NCBI GenBank assembly: GCA_001692895.1
Contig: KV748235.1
Coordinates: 1-64,000 of the forward strand
Source: Cenococcum geophilum 1.58
Lineage: Eukaryota; Ascomycota; Dothideomycetes; Gloniales; Gloniaceae
Direction of reading: 5' to 3'
DNA: 64,000 nucleotides
Below the pieces are notes generated by a model. That model was not told the origin of the DNA. It saw only the letters and a program-made list of their open reading frames with translations, and did not search any database. The position numbers and the translations under genes were made by a program. Position 1 is the first letter of the stretch. Each line of letters starts with the position of its first letter. Shown piece after piece: positions 1 through 10,726 of this stretch.

Positions 1-277
1 TATTTAGACTTTTATAATTAAGGCAGGTATTTTATATCTTAAAGAGGTCTTTATAAATAAAGGTAATTTCTAGTAGTTTCTATTAAGGTTCTATTCTTAG
101 GGTCCTATAAATAGTGTTTTAGTCTAATTTTAGATTCCTATTCTATTTATAGTTTATTAATTAATTAATATAGCTTTATATAAATAAAATATAGTTAAAG
201 AAATTTAAAACTTTTAGTTAAGTAATTCTCTAAATTTTAAGAGACTACTTAGGCACTATATAAGTGCTATAAACCAG

Positions 278-1660
278 AGGTTTGTTAGAATATCCGAGAA
301 AATAAAAGGGGGTATTAAAATTTTCGATAACCACTAACGCCGGGGAAAGAACCCCGATTTTGTAGATTATATAGGAAAATCCTTTAGGAATTTTAGAAAA
401 TCCGAGAAATCCTCCTTGAATAAACCAAGGCAAATTATAACCAAATAAAAAAGACAAAAAACCCCCATGATCTCGGTATATCCGAGAATTTAAGCCAAAA
501 ATGCAGAAATATCCGGCTACTAATTAGAATCAGAATCTTCTGGAAATTCATAAGGAGCTAGCAAGATTTGTTAGTAAATTCCGAGAAAAAGAAGCTATTT
601 TACGTACCTAGTTGAAGACCACCTCTAGATTTAATTTTAGAAACCTTCTTTAATGTAGCCACGCGCGTACTATCAATATTGAGCATCTTAATGGAAAATC
701 CGAGAAATTAGCTAATTTTACTTATAAAAGAATGTGTTAGAAAAAACGAGAATTAAATACCTTTTTAATGGAGAAAGTACCAAAAAGAATCTTAAAAAAG
801 GAAAGTAGGCAAGATCTATGTCTCCTGAATGCCTTAGGTATTCTTTTATTTTTGTTTAAGTTAGAATTACCCTAAAAAAAGTTAGTTTTGTTAAAATATA
901 TGAGAAATAAACTAGATTTCTTATATCCTAAAGACCCTTCTTCGCACACTATAGCTCCAGAATTGATTTCTAGGTAAAGTGAGAAATTAAATTACTAATA
1001 TTGGAATTTTCGATAATATACTTCGTAATTGCAGCTATAAGGAAGTTTCTTAACCTCCTTAGTGCCATTAATCTCACCGTTAGCAGGCATTTTCTAAAAA
1101 AATGTTAAATTGGTTTTATTTATCGGAAAAATGGTGAAATTATACGGCATTCTGGATGTGATAGGTATAGCACCTAGGATCTGCGTCTTTGTGCCCCTAG
1201 AAACCAGCCCTAAAATGTTAAAAAAACCGAGAAAAAATAGAATATTTCTTACCTTAATTTCTCCTTAAGGTCTTTGTCTTATTCTTCCTAGATAGAATTA
1301 GCATATTCTCGGAACTACTAAGAAAAATATATACCTTTAACGGCTTTCTAGACAACCATCTTTTCTGGTATGCTGCCTTTTTGGCAGCGAGGATGGTAGC
1401 AGCACTAGCAGATCTAATACCCAAAATTTAAAATAATTCTCGGAAAAAATAAGAAAAAATAAAAAGAAAATAGGAAAAACTATAAGTCTATTAAGCAAGA
1501 GGCTGTATATAGAATAATTCTTCCTAGCGAGAAAGAAAGCCTAAGATATCGGAAAATCCGATAATTAAGTTATCGCTATAGTAAAAAACCGAGAAAAATT
1601 TTCCCAAAAAAATTAAAGTTATTAATTTAAAGCTAATATGTTAGAATAATCGAGAAACTG
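278..1660 (-). repeat. Recurring intronic motif TTTCTCGG(A/T)-TATTCTAACA
   Basis: On the plus strand the motif reads roughly TGTTAGAATATCCGAGAAA. Recognisable copies lie near 282-302, 391-410, 478-492, 568-590, 691-710, 731-752, 886-910, 970-985, 1211-1236, 1575-1600 and 1638-1660. Some, such as 478-492, keep only the CCGAGAA core. On the minus strand the CTAAC part falls where a branch site should be, 10-20 bases before an AG acceptor, in the copies near 282, 568, 731 and 1211. This suggests that the introns of the decayed gene are related in sequence. Confidence 0.6.
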
Positions 1661-1800
1661 GTAAGCGATATAATATAAAACCAAGAAAGGAAAAAAGAGA
1701 TCTCCGTAAATTTGAAAATATAGTTCTAAAGGACTTATTTTTCTGAAAATATATAAAAATCACATAACCTTAAAACTACTTACTTAGGAGGCATTTTTGA
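520..1800 (-). pseudogene. Decayed, intron-rich gene of unknown function with related introns
   Basis: On the minus strand, short coding stretches alternate with 35-50 base AT-rich introns. The clearest intron is 558-607: GTACGT donor, a TTTCTCGG-type stretch, a TTTACTAAC branch site and a CTAG acceptor. It joins in phase an exon starting MLNIDSTRVATLKK (about 608-690) to a terminal exon ending YEFPEDSDSN-stop (about 520-557). Upstream pieces that stay in frame include an arginine/lysine-rich exon near 770-870 (KNKRIPKAFRRHRS), one starting KMPANGEINGTKEVKK near 1030-1095, one reading GHKDADPRCYTYHIQNA near 1145-1195, and an alanine/lysine-rich exon near 1340-1420. An ATG with a GTAAGT donor three codons later lies near 1785-1795. 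A few in-frame TAG/TAA codons fit CAG/CAA altered by RIP. The protein looks small and basic. I do not recognise the family. The exon structure is seen; calling it a former gene is inference. Confidence 0.5.
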
Positions 1801-2149
1801 AGCTCTAGAAGAGCTGGTGGATTGGAAATCTAGTATATAAGTTAGTATATAACGTATATAGCTAATATAGAGCTCTAGCTTACTTAATTTTTGCTCATTG
1901 ATTGAGCGTTAAGGTGTTTGAGATTGAAGAGCTTAATTGAGAGTGAAGTTATCTGGGGCGCCAAGACCTCGCGTGTGCTAGGCCGTTTCGGGTCTGGCGC
2001 CCCCGACCGTCCGCGCCTGGACGGTTACCATCCGAGAAGAAGCAAAGTTCTTATAGCCAAGCATACGGCTTCGCTACAATTACTATGTACAGTTGGTGGC
2101 GATTTGGCGAGCCTACGTACCGAAGCGAAATATACTTTTTTTTTTTAGG
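1801..2149. other. Gene-free stretch, partly not RIP-mutated
   Basis: Bases 1918-2140 are less AT-rich than both flanks and carry a short open frame (76 codons) that resembles nothing I know. The stretch ends in a T tract followed by a run of eight G at 2148-2155, where the Copia remnant begins. It is probably junction or flanking sequence of transposons. No gene is supported. Confidence 0.3.
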
Positions 2150-5100
2150 GGGGGGTGGAAGCTGGTCACGCTTGTAGCTGTAGGGTGCTTTTGGAGGCGT
2201 CCTTAACCGCGCTTTATAGTAGGTTTAGTAGGTTTAGTAGGTTCCTAGGGGACTTCTAGAGTAGGCAGGGGTGCTTTTATTTCGTTTAGTTCGGCAGTCG
2301 CTTCTAGTTTATCTAGTTTAATATTATAGGTATTTTCGGGCCAAAAGTAGGGTATTACGGACGTGCTTTTAAAGCTAGTTAGCCCGCTAGGAAGTTATAT
2401 ACAGCACGTCTCGTTTTCTACGGCTAGTAAATAATAAGGTCTATTCTAATTGCCGCTTTTACGCTATATAAGGACTTTAGAATTAAGCGGTAGGTTATAT
2501 ACTAAGGTTATATCTAGTTTATTATAGTAGTATAGGGCGCTATTAACAGCTTATTTGGCCCGTAGTTTAACTATCTTAGCTATTACCTTCTATATTACGG
2601 CTACTTATTCCATAATAGACGGGGCAGGAGGGTCTAGGTTACTTATCCTTAGGTAGGCTCCGTAGACCAAAAGGGTAGGTACTAGTCCGTCTAGGCTAGC
2701 AGTGTTATTAACGGCTTTTACGGCCATCTATAGGGCCAGTTCCTTTTAGATATTCTTACATTTGTCCGTAATAATCTAGTAAGCTTTTTATAAAGCTAGG
2801 TAAGCTTACTTAATAAGCCCGACGGACTAATGCGCCTTAACTAGAACAGCTTTTGTTAATATAGCTATAGCCATAGTATACTACTAAAATTCCTTACTAA
2901 TAAAGTTCCTACTAGCGTTATAGGTAATATACTTAGGGGGTCTAACGTACATGTCAATCTAGCAGGTCCGTAAAATATCTTAAGTATACTTTATAGATAT
3001 ATTTTACAACTAACAGGCGGCTTAGTAGCGGGTTGCCTTATCAATTATATATAGTACTAGGCTGCCGTTAATATATATAATGTCTATATACATTAAATAG
3101 TTAAAGTTAAGATCCTTATAAAGGGTGAACTTAAATCAGCCTAGAGAACGTCCGTATTTCTAGCAGTAGAAGCAGTATTTAGTTAGGTAGTTAATTGCCT
3201 TCCTATTAACGTCGTTATATTTAGAGCGTTTAAGGACTTTATACAGCTTTTTAGCTAATAGGTGGCTAAAACAGCAGTATAGGCGGTGGATTTCTATACT
3301 AGTAAGGTAGCATAGGTTATAGTTAAAAGATTTCTAAATATACGTCTGTAGAGTTTCTCCCTATATAAGGAACGAGTGTCTAAATTGTCATGTAATTAGT
3401 AAGGTAATATACCTACTTCCTAGGGTAGTTATAGGGCCTATTAGGGTGTCCGTAACATTATTATAGTACACCTATAACCTATTTATGTCTATAAAACAGA
3501 GTAGAAAGGGGATATCCGCTTTTACTATATAGAAGTTAACTAGGCTAATTAGAGTCTTAACTTTAACTAATCTAATTAATGCGGTTAAGCCGATGCCGAA
3601 TTAGATATTTACAGCCCCAGTTTACGTAATATTAATATCCATATTATTATTTGTGGTAGTCCTATATACAAGGTATTACCCATAGCTTACGGTAGATTTC
3701 TTAAAGGCACTTATGTCAATTATAATACCGTAGAATTCCTTAGGGGTATAGCGTTCTGTAGTAATATATATAAATAGGTCCTATTTATAATCTATAACGT
3801 CTATAATAGGGGTGCTTATAGAATAGTTTTTAGGCGTAACTAAGTATATAAAGGAACGGTTAGCTAATATAGTTATAATATTAAAGGCTTGGCTATCTAT
3901 AAAAGGTCTAAAAATGGTTAGGAATATCTCTAAGGTCTCTTATTCCTAAGCATTTAAGTTAAAGTTAATTATAAGGGCTTCTATTAACTTATTAGGGGGC
4001 TCTTCTACTTCCTTTCCTTTGTATTCTAAAATAAACTAGTTAATATAGCTATTAAGTCTCTTCCTAGGTATACCTTATAGACTAATATCCTTCCTTACTA
4101 TACACGAAGCACTTCTAGCTGGTTTGTCTGTAGGGGTATATTTTTGTATAGGGGTTACTATAGAGGTTATAGGTTAGACTTAGTCGGTATAGGTACTGCT
4201 AGCGGTAGCGGCGGTCCGTAAAGTAGACGTCTAAGTCTATTTACGGATATTAGATATCCGTAATAAAGGCTTAAGTGCTACCTAGTAGGTTTAAGACTTT
4301 ATATATTATAATAGAGGAGCGTAGATTATTAATAAGGCCAGCTAAGGTATCTATAGGCTTGCAGTAGGCGTACTTATAGGGCTCTACTTCCTAGTAGGCC
4401 GTAATAAGTTTATTATACAGGAAGTCGTCTATTTAAAGCTTAGTGTTAAGGCCGTGCTATAGGTGCTAGAGGTCTTTAATAAGAATTTATAGGCACTTTA
4501 TAGTCGATTTTTTAGTATTCTTATTAATTACGGTCCGTAGCTTAGTCGTATTCTATTAGGTAAGGATATTACGCTTATATTCTAGTCCTTTAAAGTAGTT
4601 ATAGGTAGCTTCGCATAGCTTATTAAAGGGAACACTATAGGGGTTGCTCTTAAGGTTAGTGTAGTAGTAGTTAAGTACTAGGCCGCGTAGTATAGTAGAG
4701 TAGGCTTAGCTAAACTCTTATTTAGGAATATTAGCCTTCTGGCAAAGGTCCGTAAAGATAGTTAGTTTAAAGTCAAAATTATTGTTTTCACTGCTGTACT
4801 TAGATTTGTTAGTATAGAGCTTAGCTAGGTTAGCTAGTTCCTTACTATAGGTCTTTACTTAGGTAGTTTATAAATCTATAACTTAAGTAACAGGAGGGTT
4901 TTAGTCCGTATTTTGGTTTACGGGGGTATTATAGTCTGTAACTTAAGTACTAGGTATACTTTAGCTAGTAAGATTAATTCTAAAGCCACTTAGGTCTATA
5001 GGACGAATTTAATTAAATAGGTTAGCTATAAGGCCAGAGATTCTATTAAGTTTAAAGGAGGTAAAAAGGTTACTGGTTTTAATGTGATCTAAGATCTACT

Positions 5101-5391
5101 CTTTAATCTATTCCGTTTAGTCCTCCTTATATAGTATATCGTATAGAAACCGTGTAACAGTAACTTATTTATCCCTTTTAACCCATACGCCTTAGTAACG
5201 TAAAAGGGTTCGTAGGTTACGGATAGTAGTAGGGTTGTAAGCCTTAAAAATAGCTTCTATAAAGTCCGCAAAGTCTTCCTTATATTACTCCTATAGGTCA
5301 TTATTTATAAGCTTGAGCCTCAATATATGCAGTCAAGTCAAATGGCCAAGACACCCCTGGTCTATACCCACAATCACTTCTCTGGGCATTT
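2150..5391 (-). mobile_element. Ty1/Copia-type retrotransposon remnant (gag to integrase), RIP-mutated
   Basis: Read on the minus strand, the segment starts with MPREVIVG at 5391 and continues, with many TAG/TAA stops, through a gag region. That region contains a KYSSENNNFDFKLTIF stretch near 4740-4800, typical of fungal Copia gag proteins. Near 3700-3718 lies the protease site, now DISA where the family has DTGA; both changes are G/C-to-A/T transitions. The GAG-pre-integrase and early integrase region follow down to about 2150, where homology stops. The reverse transcriptase and both LTRs are missing, so this is a truncated copy. The stops fit CAG/CAA codons altered by RIP. It is certainly non-functional. 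Confidence 0.8.
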
Positions 5392-6214
5392 TAGAATTTA
5401 TGAAAAGATAGGAGTCGGAGAAAAGAATTAAAAGAAGTTAATTGAGAAATTGACGAATGTCCAAAAGTTGAGAATAGAAGCATTGCAGCTAACTTCGTAA
5501 GCAACGGAATTCTAGGATCAGCTACGGGGGTGCCGGAAGACGGCGGTATCACCGCTGCTCATTGATTGGAGTCTTACACCGACGGATGCACCTACCACGG
5601 GCTTTGAAGAGCTCTCGACGCAGCCAACGAGTACCGGCGCGTCTAGTGACGTACCCACCACAGGCAGGAGAGCATTGAAAGGCGGCTTGTTACACATAGC
5701 GCAATGCTTCGCCGTTGGGGAAAAAGCTTGTTCCGTCTACTCCTCAGATAAGTCTGCGATCCTAGTTACTAGTACATGTTAAGCTGCCTGGGGAGGATTC
5801 ATGTATATAGAGCTATAGCGCCATAGCCTAGAGGCTGCATGCGCAGTATTATACGTAGTATAATACAACGGATATAAATTTAAAAAAAAAAAGTCTACAA
5901 TCCATTTATGACGAAACGAAGCGAGACGCATCTGAAGCTTAATAAATGTTCCGCCGTCTGCTTGTCAGATGGTGTGGTGTTCTTGGTCGAACTATGCCAT
6001 GCTCTCGAATGATGTGGAGTGAGTGGGTAGCATCACCAATGCCAGACTTTATCAGCGCAGAATCAATAAAAGGCTAAGGCAGAGTTTTCGACCTATGAAT
6101 ATAAGGGCGTCATCACGTCAGCGATGCTGCTGGGAATACAAATTGTGCCGCCGACCTAAAGGCTATTGCAAGCAACAACTCCTTCATCGTGAAACGGTTC
6201 CATTAGCACCCAAA
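5392..6214. other. Intergenic region upstream of acetate kinase
   Basis: No gene is seen. A perfect inverted repeat GTATTATAC-GTA-GTATAATAC lies at 5848-5868, followed by an A tract (5881-5891). The last 200 bases should hold the acetate kinase promoter and 5' leader. An in-frame ATG at 6023 exists, but the sequence between it and 6215 does not resemble acetate kinase. Confidence 0.4.
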
Positions 6215-7694
6215 ATGCCTCGAATTATCCTGTCCATCAATGCAGGCTCTTCCTCTGTCAGAGTGTCTGTGTATGAAACCAATGGCAATTCCGATACTCC
6301 GAATCAGCTCGCAGAGGCCCAGGTTGAGGGTCTCACTGCACCGCCAACAAGATTAAAGTACGAGCGAGGCGATGAGAAGGTCAAAGGCAAAGAACTTGAT
6401 AGCATTAATACACAGGAAGATGCATTTAGATATATTTTAGATTATTTGACCAAGGACAATGACCTTCCACAGCTTAACCAAAAAGAGGACATCAAATTTA
6501 CGTGCCATAGAGTGGTACATGGCGGAGACTATCCCAAAGCACAAATAATTGATGAAGATACATATCATCATATTGAAACCCTGTCAGATTTGGCTCCATT
6601 GTAAGTGATATGTTCTATTTGATGGAATTGGATCAACCCGCTCTTATTCATCTGCTTGAGGATCAATATAAAATACTAGTCGGGCTGTTGTATCGATGTT
6701 CTACAGGATATTCTTAAGAGTTTTTATTTCTATACTCCTGTTATCCTTTCCAAAATCTTACCTACTCAATTAACTTATAAATCTCTTCTCTTCCCAAACC
6801 TCCCTACATACTAACCACACTAATAGACACAACGCCCCAGCCCTAACCATCGTTCGTGCTGTGGCGTCCCTCCTTCCACACGCAAAGAATATTGCCTACT
6901 TCGACTCCTCCTTCCACGCTACCATTCCTCCGCGTATCCGGACCTACCCCATCGACCAAAAGGTCGCCACGCACAACCAACTGCGCAAATACGGCTTCCA
7001 CGGCATCTCCTACTCCTTCATCACACGAGCCGTCTCCACTTACCTTCAAAAGCCAGCCTCAGAACTCAACATCATCGCGCTGCACCTGGGCTCCGGCGCG
7101 TCCGCCTGCGCAATCAAGGGCGGCAAGAGCCTCGACACCAGCATGGGACTAACACCGCTGGCGGGGCTCCCCGGTGCGACGCGCAGCGGAAGCATCGACC
7201 CGAGCCTGATGTTCCACTTCACGCATGAGGCGGGGATGCCGAGCCGGTCCTCGACCAAGGAAATGCACATCACGATGGCGGAGGAGATCCTGAACAAGAA
7301 GTCGGGCTGGAAGGCGCTCACCGGCACGACGGACTTTGGCGCGGTTTCGGCGTCCGAGCGGCCTGAGTGCCGGCTCGCGTTCGATATTTTTTGTGACCGC
7401 GTCCTGAACTATGTCGGCTCGTACTATGTGAAATTAGGGGGGCAGGTTGATGCACTAGTGTTTGCGGGGGGGATTGGGGAGCGCGGTGCCAGGCTGAGGA
7501 GGGAGGTTGTGGGGCAGGCGAAGTGTTTGGGGGTTGAGGTCGATGAGGGGGCGAATGAGAAGCCGGGGGAGGGTGTGGTGGTGGACATTGGGGCTAAAGG
7601 GGCAAGACATCGCACACTGATCTGTAGAACAGATGAGCAATTGGAAATGGCTAGAGGGGTTGTGGAGGAGGCAGAGAGGTTTTCTAAGAAATGA
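6215..7694 (+). CDS. ackA: Acetate kinase (two exons)
   Basis: Acetate kinase interconverts acetate plus ATP and acetyl phosphate plus ADP. In filamentous fungi it is thought to work with phosphoketolase. Exons are 6215-6600 and 6827-7694. The intron starts GTAAGTG, has a CTAACC branch site and ends AATAG. The joined frame gives 417 residues, a normal length. Family landmarks: SINAGSSS at residues 7-14 (Asn9), CHRVVHGG at 97-104 (Arg99), FDSSFH at 154-159 (catalytic Asp155), LGSGAS at 216-221, GATRSGSIDP at 246-255 (Arg248), GGIGERG, and CRTDEQLEMAR near the C-terminus. All expected active-site residues are present. I chose the ATG at 6215 because MPRIILSINAG matches the usual start; an upstream in-frame ATG at 6023 would add 64 unconserved residues. 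The second half is much more GC-rich than the first. The gene looks intact. Confidence 0.93.
6601..6826 (+). other. Acetate kinase intron, 226 bases
   Basis: The donor GTAAGTG and acceptor AATAG join the exons in phase, completing a Leu codon across the junction. The 226-base length is long beside the other introns in this window. Confidence 0.8.
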
Positions 7695-7993
7695 AGGAGG
7701 CGGAGATGCCATGGTGCTATGTGATTGAGTTGGGGTGATGTTGATGTGGCAGATGGCTGAGAGGAAATTGCTTTTCAGAGATCTCGGCTTTGTCCTTGCT
7801 TTTAAGATAGGGGAATCTAAAAGAGGATAGCGGGCGTGGGATAGCTAATCTGTTTCGTAATGGATAATGGTGCAATGACTTTACATTTGGAGGCTTAAAT
7901 TACTGCTCGAGTTCAAATCACGCCTCGCCAAGCCCTCAAATGTGGAACTGTAATGTAGATTTCTCCCACGTTTATATCTTCAGTCTTATTTCA
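7695..7993. other. Convergent intergenic region
   Basis: This lies between the 3' ends of acetate kinase (+) and the isochorismatase-like gene (-). It must hold both 3' untranslated regions. I see no other feature. Confidence 0.5.
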
Positions 7994-8872
7994 TTAAAAT
8001 CTACACAACGTTTGCAAAGACTCCCTACTACTCTGGTTCGTGTCTTTCACCAGCCCCACAATTTTGCGGAACCTGTCCAACTCTAGTCAGAATGCTTCTA
8101 AGAGAGAAGGGAATATACTCACTCTTCAATTCCAGCATCACCCATACATTCATAGATCCAGCTCTCGCTTGTTGTTACCACCGCACCCTCAGCTCTTAAC
8201 CTGGCGAGCGCAATCGGTATCTCCTCTTTATTGCAGCTACTCACGCCATCAGCAAGAACATAAACCTTATGCCCTTCACGTAGAAGATCAAGTGTTGTTT
8301 GGGTAACACAAATGTGCGTTTCGATGCCGACGATGACGCATTCGAGGGGTGTGGGGAGGGAGGAGAGGCCTTGACGGACTTCAGGTGTCCTAGGGTCAGA
8401 ATATGATTAGCTAAGGCCTTCGAGAGCTGCGAGTCCGATTTGTATTTATACCACATGGAGAACAAAGATTTGTCCGCGTGGACGCGAGTTGCGATACCAC
8501 CAGGCACATCCAAGCCCAGCTCTAAGCATGTCTCGCCCAGTCGAGCACGATTCTGAGTTGTAGCAAGGACAGGGATGTTAAGGATTTGACCTGGAGAACA
8601 GTCTTATAAGTAAACTTGTATGGAGGGAGTAGGGGGCTAGTTCTAGAGGAGGGATGTAAGATGGGGAAGTTTACTAGCTTTCAGCATCTTCTGCGCCGTT
8701 GCAATGACTTTGGGGAACTCATAGATGGCTGGTCTGAACTTCTCCTGCAGGTCGCAAATACTGTCAACGCATAAGCTGCCGCAATTGGAGTTCAATCGGG
8801 GAGGAATCGTACAAAAGGGCGGGGTTGGCTGTTATCCACCAGTGAGCGAATGCTTGTGTATGCGGTTGCCAT
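7994..8872 (-). CDS. Isochorismatase-like cysteine hydrolase (five exons, 5' end uncertain)
   Basis: The gene was assembled on the minus strand from exons 8813-8872 (uncertain), 8675-8760, 8452-8590, 8123-8389 and 7994-8072. The introns are GT-AG and stay in phase from the [14 protein letters not shown] junction to the stop. Landmarks of the family are ICDLQEKFR (catalytic Asp), [14 protein letters not shown] (catalytic Lys), and [13 protein letters not shown] (the cis-peptide region and the nucleophilic Cys). The product of about 200 residues should be a small cytosolic or mitochondrial hydrolase of the ISOC family; its substrate cannot be told. The first exon is a problem. The only nearby ATG (8870-8872) opens a frame that is one base out of phase with NPALF, so there is either a missed short intron, another start, a sequence error or a real frameshift. 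The core is intact. Confidence 0.8.
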
Positions 8873-9390
8873 TGAAAAGCCTACTAAGTCGCCGTGTTGG
8901 CCCCGTCATTGTACTGAATTTACAGAGGTGTATAGGATTAATGGAGCGAGTAGAGGTGGATATGGGTGTTGGGATAAAGCGGCGCATATCGGAGAGAGGA
9001 CGGACGAGTGCCTTGCAGAGGGTGATGGTGGCCTGCCGCTTCCGCCCGTAAACGGTGCTTCTAGAAAAGGTGCTACGCTATTTTAATTCGGAACTCGCCT
9101 TCTCGAAGGACCACGGAACGTTCCAAGTCTACGAGAAAATGGCACTTAGAATCAATGGGCAAATATACATGAACCCCAGGATTTTATGTGGTTGGCCGAT
9201 GCAGGCGCTTTCCCCATGATCTATCTACTGGGTTGATCATGTCTATGGGCCTACCATCCGGCCGGAAAGACGGGAACGCCCATCGCCTCTCCTCCGCGGC
9301 TGCAGGAGCTGAGATGTGCTCGATGGAGGAGGGCATTGGTGTACCCAGCTAGAGAAGAGTGCACGCTTTCCCAAGGACTGCCCAAGGATC
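8873..9390. other. Intergenic region upstream of the isochorismatase-like gene
   Basis: Open frames here are short and overlap on both strands without family resemblance. The region should contain the promoter for the minus-strand hydrolase gene. Nothing else is supported. Confidence 0.35.
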
Positions 9391-9451
9391 CACCCAAACG
9401 AGCCAGCGACCCAGGCGGGCCACCCAAAATTACACCAAAATGCCAACTTTG

Positions 9452-9717
9452 TCCCTTGCAGGGTAGCATCCTGGTCCGTGCGCGAACACCAGAACCATAA
9501 CAACGCGTAATTTGTAAGACGCTGTTCTGCAAGGACGAATGCTAGCTACCTTATATTAAGCGACTTGACTCCAAAGATTGAGCGTATATATAAAAATACT
9601 ATAGCACTTGGCCAATATTAAAAGCTTCGAATTCCTGAGTATAAGCACTAAATTCAGCTCCTCTAATTGGCTAGTTCTTATCGATACCGATAGGACGCAA
9701 ATTACCGTGCTAAGGGA
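9452..9717. mobile_element. MITE related to the copy at 50695-50869
   Basis: The right part shares GGCTAG(T/C)TCTTATCGATA and the end (C/T)TAAGGGA, flanked by TA, with the element at 50695-50869. The left part shares GGTCCGTGCGCGAACACCAG with one or two changes. The left end TCCCTT lies near 9452. The copy is longer than its relative by an AT-rich middle. It lies within the element bounded by CACCCAAAATTAC repeats, so it probably inserted into it. Confidence 0.5.
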
Positions 9718-9719
9718 TA

Positions 9720-9960
9720 TGCTAATAAATTTACCACTACTTAAAAAATAATCATATTTAAGTAATAATAGGTTTTTAATATAAAAAAAATCTTTTAAAT
9801 TTTAGTTTTAAAAGGTTAAAAGGTTATTTTTATTTTTAATAGTAAAAGCAAAACTTCAATAAAAGTAATAAAATTTATACTTAAAAGTCTTATTATATTA
9901 ATAGTATAAGTATATAAATACTTATTTTTATAGTAGTAGAGTTATTAATATATAAAGTCA
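9720..9960. other. AT-rich filler
   Basis: Nearly pure A/T with many TTTAAA and TATA runs and no coding content. It probably is RIP-mutated transposon interior. Confidence 0.4.
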
Positions 9961-10030
9961 GCTGATTTTGGCGTAATTTTGGGTGGCTCGCTTGGCTCGC
10001 TTGGCTGACAGCTGCCGACCAACAGCATGC

Positions 10031-10726
10031 TTACCCAGTACGGCATACTCACTTCAGCTCCGCTTGTCAGCCGTCCAAGGCCATCCTGGAGGGGCTATCG
10101 GTCGGCGAGGCCTGTTCGAAGGAGCCATGTGTATACTTTAGAACACCCATAATCACGGTGAGACTCAACACCGGGTTAGCTGGTGTGGCGGAGAGGGCGC
10201 TCGGTTTCCTTGTTTGGCGGCGCTGGCAATTCTTTGACGCGAAGGTCGGTGTTGATGTCTTGGTAGTTGCAGTGTGTGGCAGCAACCACATAATCATAGC
10301 AATCACCCAGGCTTTGCAATGAGTGGCCTAGCTTGATCGCTAGACGTGCTTAATAAATTATATTGAGCGGCAAGTGATCCTGGGACTTTTGTCTGCCCAT
10401 ACCGCCTCCTTCTGCTGCACCTAGCGAAGCGAACGAGGTATTGTTCGCCGCGACTTGGACCTCTCTGGAGACCTCCAGCAACCATAACCCGCACGCTCTG
10501 TCCCCTTCCTCGAACACCTTGTGCTGCCACTATCTGACGAAGCAGCATCACTCAGCAGACATTCTTTTAGCGCTCATTTCTGCCCCAGCGTTGTGCCTCG
10601 CCAATCCCACCACTACGCTGCCAATCACCGCGCTCAGCAGGGGCAAAGAGACCAAAGGGACGCCCACGACTTGGAATTGCACCAGCACATCCTTCGCAGC
10701 GGCAATACTTAGCCTCAAATCCCAGG
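10031..10726. other. Upstream region of the nucleotidyltransferase gene
   Basis: GC content is normal and no coding frame is convincing. The region is likely to hold the promoter and a long 5' leader for the following gene. Open frames on both strands overlap one another and show no conserved motif. Confidence 0.35.

Larger units (their letters stand above)
9391..10030. mobile_element. Element bounded by inverted CACCCAAAATTAC repeats
   Basis: The left arm (9391-9445) has GAGCCAGCGACCC followed by GCCACCCAAAATTACACC. The right arm (9961-10010) carries the inverse, GGCGTAATTTTGGGTGGC, followed by a doubled GCTCGCTTG. The arms are about 500 bases apart. The interior beyond 9720 is very AT-rich and looks RIP-mutated. 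A third copy of the arm sequence lies at 54430-54495. The arms look like terminal repeats of a Tc1/mariner-type (Fot/pogo-like) non-autonomous element; that family name is inference. Confidence 0.5.

Noticed and set aside
245..457. 70-codon minus-strand frame
   Set aside because: It reads through the branch-site motif at 282-302 and so includes likely intron sequence; not a single exon.
1918..2148. 76-codon frame as a gene
   Set aside because: No family resemblance, ends in a homopolymer tract and abuts a transposon break.
2150..5391. The two Copia segments (2.1-5.4 kb and 56.3-62.4 kb) as copies of one family
   Set aside because: They share order and superfamily motifs, but protease and integrase regions differ too much by eye; they are better treated as different families.
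6861..7694. Acetate kinase starting at an internal Met in exon 2
   Set aside because: It would lack the N-terminal phosphate-binding motif; the spliced two-exon model restores a full family-length protein.
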